From an uncultured Desulfobulbus sp. (lineage in GTDB: Bacteria > Desulfobacterota > Desulfobulbia > Desulfobulbales > Desulfobulbaceae): a DNA stretch of 12,518 bases. The notes below the pieces were generated by a model, which was given only the letters and a program-made list of their open reading frames with translations, was not told the DNA's origin and did not search any database. The translations under genes were made by a program, and so were the position numbers. Of the stretch, positions 7,622 to 12,518 are shown piece after piece; position 1 is the stretch's first letter, and every line of letters starts with the position of its first letter. The DNA lies in the NCBI GenBank assembly GCA_946539945.1, contig CAMNHX010000007.1, forward strand, positions 1 to 12,518, given 5' to 3'.

Positions 7622-7658
7622 CTGAACAGATCTCTCCATTTTGGAGAGATCTGTTCAG
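7622..7658. terminator. perfect 16-bp-stem hairpin after acnB
   Basis: CTGAACAGATCTCTCC (7622-7637) is exactly complementary to GGAGAGATCTGTTCAG (7643-7658) around a 5-nt loop, ATTTT. It begins 65 bp after the acnB stop. No T-run follows, so it is not a textbook intrinsic terminator. It could end or protect the acnB transcript, be an operator-like palindrome, or be an end structure left by the adjacent IS relic. IS200/IS605 end hairpins are usually shorter and imperfect, so I favour a transcript-end role. Confidence 0.5.
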
Positions 7659-7660
7659 GC

Positions 7661-7888
7661 GATTCCCGGAAAGAGCCGCTCAAGAACAGGCAGGCCACAT
7701 ACTTTGCCCGTGCCACAGGGACAGCGCGTTTTGCCTGTAACCGGGCCTTGGTCCAATGGCAAACGCAGTATGCGGCATGGAAAGCGGACAAGAGCCTGCC
7801 CAGGCCGTTGCAGGCGCTGTTGGACTGCCTGCGACGGCTTGCCCGCAAGCAAAAAGGTTCTCGTAACCGGCACAAAGCCAAGGAGAAA
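7661..7888 (+). pseudogene. relic of an IS200/IS605-family tnpB gene, internally deleted and truncated
   Basis: Read in the frame of base 7661, an open stretch of 76 codons resembles TnpB (the RNA-guided nuclease accessory protein of IS200/IS605 elements) in two blocks. Block one (7685-7801) contains QATYFARATGTARFACNRAL and VQWQTQYAAW, like the TnpB N-terminal FARxxGxxRFxYNWAL-xxWxxQY region. Block two (about 7802-7888) contains PLQALLDCLRRLARKQKGS and RNRHKAKEK, like the basic KPLxxxLxxLRR-LxRKxKGSxNRxKAxxK region that in full TnpB lies after the first RuvC motif. The intervening part including the first catalytic Asp, and everything downstream (RuvC-II, zinc finger, RuvC-III), are gone, and no start codon with ribosome site is seen. 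Both blocks have a nearby P-K/R-P sequence in the family, which may be the deletion junction. The family match is from memory of the motifs; no tnpA is seen. Confidence 0.7.
7880..7887 (+). promoter_or_regulatory. ribosome binding site of the duplicated secreted protein, on relic codons
   Basis: AAGGAGAA ends 5 bases before the ATG at 7893 and decides that start over the out-of-frame ATG at 7888 and over the longer upstream open frame. In the tnpB relic frame the same bases are the Lys-Glu-Lys codons (AAG GAG AAA) of the basic block. Confidence 0.75.
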
Positions 7889-7892
7889 TGCC

Positions 7893-9071
7893 ATGCGACA
7901 CCACACCTTCAAGGCGCTTGCCCTTATCGTGTTGGCAAGCACTGTGCCACTTTTCGCGGTCGATGTTCAAGCGTCCAATGAGGCCGACACGGTGCGGGAG
8001 ACGCTGGAGGCGACTCCGGCAACAGAGAGTGCAGGGCTTGCCCTACGCCCTGACACTTCAGCGGAAGCAGCGCTGCGCAAGGTCCTGGACGCGCAGGTCC
8101 TGCTGTACACTAAAGGCGGCAGGTTTGGCTTCAGTGAAGCGGGGAGGCTGCCCGGTTCCGGCGGCGGAACCGAAACCGGAGCGGAACTTGTGGGACCTCT
8201 TTCGGCGGCAACAGAGACGGCGCACGGCGCACTGCTTGCCTCCAGTCACCACAGCACGGGCGAGGCACAGGCCATTGGCTTTGAACTGGGCAAAGACATC
8301 TGGTTGCGGGCCGACGTTGCTGCTACCCGCGACAGCTTCACCGTGTATGCCCGACACCGGCAAAGCGGGCGCGTGTATGCTTGGGATCAGGAAGGTATGG
8401 AACCCTGGGTGTGCGAAAACGACGCATGGCGAGGCAAGGACGGCATTTTGGCCGCACCCGCGCCGGTAAATTCAGGTCGGGTGGACTTGGAGTCCAGGGA
8501 CTGCGGCGGCAAGCAGATTCGGCAGTGGACCCGACTCTCGGCTGTGCAGGGAAGCAGCATGGGTCACGACGAGACAGCCGAGAAAGTAGCACGCGACTGC
8601 TCCACCTATGAATTCGGGCTGTTTACCGATTGCCAGGTTTTCGGCGTAACTGAATTGGGCCTACTCCCCGGTTCCGGTAGAAGCGGCAAGGGAAGCGAAC
8701 TGTTAGGGCCTCTGGAACAGGCCGATTATTCGGGACACCCCGGTGCGCTCTTGAGCGGTCGGTTCAGAGAGGGGCAGGTCTGCGGCATCGGACTCGGCAT
8801 TTTCAGTGGCGTGTATCTGCGGGCCGACACCGCGCCGGATCAGATGAGCTTTATTGTGTACACCCGGCATGAACAGAGTGGTCGCGTCTATGCCCTTGTT
8901 GGGGATGAAGGGGATTTTCTCATCTGCGAAAACGACGACTGGATCGGCCAGAGCGGCATTCTGGCCACAACCTTTCCGGTAACAAGGGGGGCGGGTACTC
9001 TGGAGGGCAAGGACTGCGGCGGCAAACAGATTCGTCAATGGAGACGCCTCGCGTCCCGGCAAGACCCCTGA
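7893..9071 (+). CDS. unrecognised secreted protein with two tandem homologous domains
   Basis: A 392-residue protein of unknown function that I cannot place in a family. The frame is open upstream to 7641, but the ATG at 7893 has a strong ribosome site and begins a signal peptide (basic MRHHTFK, hydrophobic 8-23, likely cleavage after VQA at residue 27), so export to the periplasm or beyond is expected. Residues 68-215 and 239-386 are copies of one domain with a period of about 171 residues: LPGSG, ELxGPL, GALL, IG, LRAD, VYxRHxQSGRVYA, CENDxW, GILA, then DCGGKQIRQWxRL. In a hand alignment without gaps of 128-215 against 299-386, 47 of 88 residues are identical. Each copy has two cysteines 30 residues apart (C174/C204 and C345/C375), suggesting one disulfide per domain; copy two has extra C236, C247 and C297. 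moxR follows 65 bp later with no terminator between. Confidence 0.85.
   Translation: MRHHTFKALALIVLASTVPLFAVDVQASNEADTVRETLEATPATESAGLALRPDTSAEAALRKVLDAQVLLYTKGGRFGFSEAGRLPGSGGGTETGAELVGPLSAATETAHGALLASSHHSTGEAQAIGFELGKDIWLRADVAATRDSFTVYARHRQSGRVYAWDQEGMEPWVCENDAWRGKDGILAAPAPVNSGRVDLESRDCGGKQIRQWTRLSAVQGSSMGHDETAEKVARDCSTYEFGLFTDCQVFGVTELGLLPGSGRSGKGSELLGPLEQADYSGHPGALLSGRFREGQVCGIGLGIFSGVYLRADTAPDQMSFIVYTRHEQSGRVYALVGDEGDFLICENDDWIGQSGILATTFPVTRGAGTLEGKDCGGKQIRQWRRLASRQDP
8094..8537 (+). repeat. first copy of the tandem domain in the secreted protein
   Basis: Codes for residues 68-215. It carries LPGSG (86-90), VYARHRQSGRVYA (151-163), CENDAW (174-179) and DCGGKQIRQW (203-212). DNA similarity to the second copy remains visible, for instance GACTGCGGCGGCAA at 8499 and again at 9012. 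Confidence 0.85.
8607..9050 (+). repeat. second copy of the tandem domain in the secreted protein
   Basis: Codes for residues 239-386. It carries LPGSG (258-262), VYTRHEQSGRVYA (322-334), CENDDW (345-350) and DCGGKQIRQW (374-383). The offset from the first copy is 171-172 residues, so few insertions or deletions have occurred since duplication. Confidence 0.85.
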
Positions 9072-9136
9072 AAAGAGGATATTCGCTGCAAACGAGAACT
9101 CACGACACAACCGCCGCGATAGGATAAAAAAACGCC

Positions 9137-10111
9137 ATGAACCAAGCATCCATGAACCAACCCCAAGAAAAACAAGACGCAAAGACCGTGGCCGAATCGA
9201 CCGCAGGCATTGCTGCGGCAGTAGGTCGCCACATTCTGGGCAAGGAAAGCCAGATTCAACTGGCCCTCTGCTGCCTGCTGGCCAAGGGCCATCTCCTGAT
9301 TGAAGACCTGCCCGGCATTGGCAAGACCACGCTGGCCAAGGTTCTGGCCCGCATTCTGGGACTGGAGTTCCGGCGCATCCAGTGTACGAGCGACATGCTG
9401 CCCGGCGATATTCTGGGCGTCTCCATCTTTGACCAGAAGACCCAGGTCTTCAACTTTCACCCTGGCCCGGTATTCACCCAGATCTTGCTGGCTGACGAGG
9501 TCAACCGCACCACCCCCAAGACACAAAGCGCCCTTTTGGAGGCCATGGAGGAGTACCAGGTCTCTCTGGATGGCGCAACGCATCCCCTGCCGCAACCCTT
9601 CTGGCTGGTGGCCACCCAGAATCCGCTGGAGCAGGCCGGAGCTTATCCCCTGCCAGAATCACAGCTGGATCGTTTCCTCTTCCGCATCAGTTTGGGGTAT
9701 CCAGACCGCGAGGCAGAACGCCAGCTTCTGGCCAGAGGTGGGGTGGGCAACAGCGCGGCTCTGGAACAGATCGAGCCCCTGGCCACTGCCCAGGACGTGT
9801 TGCGGCTGCAAGAGGCGGCGCACGCAGTGCATCTGTCCCCAACCCTGATCGCCTATGTACAGGAACTCTTGGCCTTCAGCAGGGATTCGGGACGCTTTGC
9901 CGTGGGCCTTTCGCCCCGTGCCGGATTGGCCCTGCTGCGGGCGGCGCAGGCCTGGGCCTTGCTCTCTGGTCGCGACTTTGTCTTGCCAGAAGATGTGCAG
10001 GCGATTCTACCCTTTGTGGCCGGACACCGGCTCCGCTCTGGCGACACACTGACGGAAATGCCGCCAGAGGCCCTGCGCCAGGTCTTTTCCGGGGTCGCAG
10101 TGCCGTCGTGA
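9137..10111 (+). CDS. MoxR-family AAA+ ATPase
   Basis: A 324-residue cytosolic ATPase of the MoxR group, thought to act as a chaperone that assembles or activates partners carrying DUF58, vWA or transglutaminase domains. The AAA+ parts are complete: Walker A LPGIGKTT (58-65), Walker B LLADE (117-121) followed by VNR, sensor 1 WLVATQNP (156-163), arginine finger LPESQLDRF (172-180) and sensor 2 GLSPRAG (257-263). Start at 9137 has a modest ribosome site (TAGGATAA) about 9 bases upstream; the ATG at 9152 is an alternative that would remove five residues. Its stop overlaps the GTG start of the DUF58 gene in GTGA, so translation of the two is coupled. The gene could be read from the same transcript as the secreted protein upstream. 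Family assignment is secure; the exact substrate is unknown. Confidence 0.95.
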   Translation: MNQASMNQPQEKQDAKTVAESTAGIAAAVGRHILGKESQIQLALCCLLAKGHLLIEDLPGIGKTTLAKVLARILGLEFRRIQCTSDMLPGDILGVSIFDQKTQVFNFHPGPVFTQILLADEVNRTTPKTQSALLEAMEEYQVSLDGATHPLPQPFWLVATQNPLEQAGAYPLPESQLDRFLFRISLGYPDREAERQLLARGGVGNSAALEQIEPLATAQDVLRLQEAAHAVHLSPTLIAYVQELLAFSRDSGRFAVGLSPRAGLALLRAAQAWALLSGRDFVLPEDVQAILPFVAGHRLRSGDTLTEMPPEALRQVFSGVAVPS

Positions 10112-11058
10112 GCGCCAAAGAAAAACCCTTGCCGGGTCTGTCCCAGAAGCTGCCCTTTTGCCCTCTGCCCCGAGGGGTGGGGATTCGTCCCACCTTTCAC
10201 GGCTTTGTCTATCTGGGTCTGCTCTGCGCCCTGCTTTTGGGATCCATCAATCACAACAACAATCTGGGCTATCTGCTCACCTTTCTGTTGAGCGGTATCC
10301 TGCTGGCCTCCCTGCGCCAGACCTGGCTGAACGTGCAGCATCTCCAGCCCTTGTCCTGTCTGGCTGAACCGGTCTTTGCCGGAACAAGTGCCCGCTTTGC
10401 TTTGACCCTGGCTGCGCCGGATCAGGAACACGCCGGACTGGATCTGTCCCTGTCGCCAGACGCGCCAGCCAGACTGGATCTGCTGCCAGCAGGGCAAAGT
10501 CGGCGGGTGGAACTGAATCTGCCTGCACCCCGGCGCGGTTTGTTGCATTGCGGGCAGCTCACGATCACCAGCAGTTTTCCCTTTGGTCTCTTTGAATGCC
10601 GGAAGCGGCAGACGCTTGCCGCAAGCAGTCTGGTCTATCCAAAGCCCCTGACCACCCCCTTTGTCAGCAGTAAAAGAGGTGAAGAAGAGGAGAAAGGACC
10701 AGCTGCCCCCCTGGTTGCGGGCCACGATTTTTCGGGCATCAGCCCGTACCGGCCCGGCGACAGTCTGGCGCGTATCCATTGGAAAAGTCTGGCCCGAGGC
10801 TTGGGTCTGCACGTCACCGAGTTTGAGGAGGAGAACAGCAGCGGTGCGTTTTTTGCGCTGGACCAGATGCCGGGAAGCGATCTGGAGTACCGGCTTTCCT
10901 GTCTCTGCTATCTGGTTCTGGCCGCATCCAGTCGGGGTCTGCGCTACGGTCTGGACCTGGGACAGCTGAAACTTGGGCCGGACAGCGGGCCGCGTCACCA
11001 GCGCCGCTGTCTGGAAGCGCTGGCCCTGTACGGCAGCGGAGGAGGCAGCCATGACTGA
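10108..11058 (+). CDS. DUF58-domain membrane protein
   Basis: A 316-residue protein starting with GTG inside the moxR stop (GTGA overlap). Two hydrophobic segments near the N-terminus (about 31-47 and 53-69) anchor it in the inner membrane. The DUF58 signature appears late: HDFSGISPYRPGDSLARIHW (206-225), then KSLARG and HVTEFEEE (235-242). DUF58 proteins have a vWA-like C-terminal part and are standard partners of MoxR ATPases; their biochemical role is not settled. The middle (75-180) looks like a beta-rich domain and includes SFPFGLFE, another family hallmark. The 3' end overlaps the start of the transglutaminase gene by 8 bp. No obvious own ribosome site is present, which fits translational coupling to moxR. 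Confidence 0.93.
   Translation: MSAKEKPLPGLSQKLPFCPLPRGVGIRPTFHGFVYLGLLCALLLGSINHNNNLGYLLTFLLSGILLASLRQTWLNVQHLQPLSCLAEPVFAGTSARFALTLAAPDQEHAGLDLSLSPDAPARLDLLPAGQSRRVELNLPAPRRGLLHCGQLTITSSFPFGLFECRKRQTLAASSLVYPKPLTTPFVSSKRGEEEEKGPAAPLVAGHDFSGISPYRPGDSLARIHWKSLARGLGLHVTEFEEENSSGAFFALDQMPGSDLEYRLSCLCYLVLAASSRGLRYGLDLGQLKLGPDSGPRHQRRCLEALALYGSGGGSHD
11038..11045 (+). promoter_or_regulatory. ribosome binding site of the transglutaminase gene
   Basis: GGAGGAGG, lying inside the DUF58 coding region 5 bases before the ATG at 11051, is an unusually strong Shine-Dalgarno. It fixes the start within the 8-bp overlap. Confidence 0.75.
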
Positions 11059-12518
11059 ACCCTGGAAACAGCCAGGCCAGAAAGGGGCGTTGCTGGCAGC
11101 CATTGTGCTGTCCAGCCTGCTGCGCCTGGTAAACATCTCCATTCCCACCCTGCTTCTCTGTCTGGGTATGTGGGGCTGGCACACCTTGAGCCTTTTCCGT
11201 CCTCTGCCTCAGCCCGGCCCCCGGCTTCTGACCGTAGCGGGCGTGTTCTGCTTTTTCGTGGCAGCCAGCACCAACGAAGGGGCAACAGTGGAAGCCTTTG
11301 TGTCGCTTCTGGTTCTGATGATCGCGCTCAAGCTCTTTGAGTTGCAAAGGCGGCACGATGCCATGATGACCGTGATCATGAACTACTTTGCCCTGGTCGG
11401 CGGTATGTTTTTCAGCGATTCTCTGCTGATCACGCTCTATATTGTCTTCTGTCTGATCTATAACACGACAGCCCTGGTCCTCGTGAGCCAGCCGGGCCTG
11501 GACCTGCGTCGCAGTTTCCACTTTGCAGGTCGCCTGACACTGCAGGCCCTGCCCTTCATGGTGATTCTCTTTCTGGTCTTTCCGCGCTTTCAGGGTGGAC
11601 TCTGGGGACGGCCCAAGCTCATTCAGGCGCAATCCGGGGTCAGCGACACGCTCCGTCTGGGAGGCGTGGCTTCAGTGGCAAGAAACACGGACGTGGCCTT
11701 TCGCGTTACCTTTGACGGTCCCGTGCCGCCTGAACCGCGTTACTGGCGCGGTCTGGTACTCTGGCACTTTGACGGCATTGTCTGGACCCACGGCTACCGG
11801 CGGGGCGGCGGTTTTGGCCCGGAGCGGGTTCTGGGCACTGCTTTGCCGTACCGCTATGAGGTGACTCTGGAGCCGCATCAGGAACGATGGCTCTATACGC
11901 TGGACCGTCCTTTGGGACTGCAAAACCTGCGGGGCATCTGGATGGCCTCGGCCCAGGTGGCAGCTACCTGGCGGCCTGTCACCAGCCGTCTGCAATACCA
12001 GGTCGCCTCTGATCCCGCAGCCCGCCTGAACGTGCGGCAACCTGATCTGCGACGGGCCAGAGTACTGGGTCTGCAAGTGCCGGACTCTGGCAATCCGAAG
12101 ACTCGCGCCCTGGCTGAAGGCTGGCAACAGGCCGGACTTGAGCCTGCGGCCATTGTCAATGCCGCGCTGTCCTTTTTTGGGCGAGGGGGCTTCCGCTACA
12201 CTTTGGCCCCGGATGAGGCGCTCAATGCAGGCGGTGAGGAAAACGCCATTGATGCCTTTCTGTTTACGGTAAGGGAAGGCTTTTGTGAACACTTTGCCGC
12301 CTCCTTCGCGCTGCTCATGCGGACAGCGGGCGTGCCGTCGCGACTGGTGGTCGGGTATCTGGGCGGGGAAATCAACCCCTACGGCAACTATCTGGCGGTA
12401 CGCAACTCTGATGCCCATGTCTGGTGCGAGGTACTGCTGAACAATGAATGGCAGCGTATTGACCCCACTGCGGTGGTAGCGCCTGCCCGCCTGCAAACCG
12501 GCACGACAAGCCGCGCCA
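11051..12518 (+). CDS. TgpA-like membrane protein: DUF3488 plus transglutaminase-like domain (3' end beyond window)
   Basis: The frame from the ATG at 11051 is open for 489 codons to the window edge. Residues about 12-180 hold several strongly hydrophobic segments (five or six inner-membrane helices) ending at LTLQALPFMVILFLVFPRFQ, then YWRGLVLWHFDGIVW, the DUF3488/TgpA hallmark. The periplasmic transglutaminase-like core has the papain-type triad: C412 in REGFCEHFA, H456 in SDAHVWCEV and D471 in RIDPTAVV. TgpA of Pseudomonas aeruginosa is the known relative, an inner-membrane protein with a periplasmic catalytic domain. Family members are usually 650-700 residues, so a C-terminal stretch with a further membrane helix is probably off-window. 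It completes the moxR-DUF58-tgpA module, with overlapping reading frames arguing for one operon. Natural substrates are unknown. Confidence 0.93.
   Translation, partial: MTEPWKQPGQKGALLAAIVLSSLLRLVNISIPTLLLCLGMWGWHTLSLFRPLPQPGPRLLTVAGVFCFFVAASTNEGATVEAFVSLLVLMIALKLFELQRRHDAMMTVIMNYFALVGGMFFSDSLLITLYIVFCLIYNTTALVLVSQPGLDLRRSFHFAGRLTLQALPFMVILFLVFPRFQGGLWGRPKLIQAQSGVSDTLRLGGVASVARNTDVAFRVTFDGPVPPEPRYWRGLVLWHFDGIVWTHGYRRGGGFGPERVLGTALPYRYEVTLEPHQERWLYTLDRPLGLQNLRGIWMASAQVAATWRPVTSRLQYQVASDPAARLNVRQPDLRRARVLGLQVPDSGNPKTRALAEGWQQAGLEPAAIVNAALSFFGRGGFRYTLAPDEALNAGGEENAIDAFLFTVREGFCEHFAASFALLMRTAGVPSRLVVGYLGGEINPYGNYLAVRNSDAHVWCEVLLNNEWQRIDPTAVVAPARLQTGTTSRA

Larger units (their letters stand above)
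7558..7892. other. 335-bp region without an intact gene, holding a hairpin and a transposase scar
   Basis: The gap between acnB and the secreted-protein gene holds, in order: an AT-richer stretch (7558-7621) with no recognised element, the perfect hairpin at 7622-7658, and a tnpB relic from 7661 to 7888 that runs into the next ribosome-binding site. I could not find a convincing sigma-70 promoter for the downstream gene here; the best pair (TTGGTC at 7748-7753 with TATGCG 15 bp later) is poor. Confidence 0.6.

Noticed and set aside
7555..7657. Three direct copies of TGAACAG (7555, 7603, 7623) plus one inverted copy (7651), as a possible operator array
   Set aside because: The same 7-mer also occurs inside genes at 1779, 3682 and 8870, and the spacings (48 and 20) are irregular, so it is not distinctive.
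7641..7892. 84-codon N-terminal extension of the secreted protein
   Set aside because: The extension starts within the acnB hairpin, overlaps the tnpB relic in another frame, and would bury the signal peptide that begins at 7893 behind a strong ribosome site.
9072..9136. Search for a promoter or terminator between the secreted-protein gene and moxR
   Set aside because: Nothing beyond the moxR ribosome site was found; there is no stable hairpin and no convincing -35/-10 pair.
9853..11184. 443-codon open frame on the minus strand opposite moxR, DUF58 and the transglutaminase gene
   Set aside because: It spans three well-supported plus-strand genes and has no recognisable motifs; GC-rich coding DNA often leaves such open antisense frames.

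Overview
The window is about 12.5 kb of GC-rich bacterial chromosome with eight protein genes, two of them cut by the window edges, plus one decayed transposon gene. The gene content suggests a Gram-negative bacterium: periplasmic export signals, dTDP-rhamnose and GDP-mannose synthesis, a PilZ protein and AcnB-type aconitase. A type I-alpha-like glutamine synthetase together with AcnB and the general composition make me lean toward the Desulfovibrio/deltaproteobacterial group. That is inference from memory of family members and is not proven here.

Left part (1-3490), envelope sugar precursors and c-di-GMP sensing. On the minus strand rmlA (515-1399) is followed after 10 bp by rmlD (504 to beyond the left edge), two of the four dTDP-L-rhamnose genes. 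Divergent from them, across a 203-bp promoter region, is manC (1603-2994), a two-domain GDP-mannose pyrophosphorylase/phosphomannose isomerase. manC converges on a small PilZ-domain gene (3101-3487, minus), and the two share a strong bidirectional hairpin terminator.

Middle (3488-7660), central nitrogen and carbon metabolism. glnA (3681-5018) has a 193-bp upstream region with a plausible extended -10 promoter. acnB (5068-7557) follows after 49 bp with no visible terminator, so the two are probably co-transcribed. A perfect 16-bp-stem hairpin closes acnB.

Scar region (7661-7892). Translation of this gene-free stretch gives two recognisable pieces of an IS200/IS605-family TnpB protein joined in one frame: the N-terminal block and the positively charged central block that normally lies well over a hundred residues later. 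It is an internally deleted, C-terminally truncated relic. The ribosome-binding site of the next gene falls exactly on codons of this relic.

Right part (7893-12518), an envelope operon. An unrecognised secreted protein made of two tandem copies of a ~150-residue domain is followed by moxR, a DUF58 gene and a TgpA-like membrane transglutaminase (open at the right edge). The last three overlap by 4 and 8 bp and form a known conserved module. The duplicated secreted protein, its position beside the TnpB scar, and its unknown relation to the MoxR-DUF58-transglutaminase module are the least explained parts of the window. I see no rRNA, tRNA, CRISPR array or intact mobile element.
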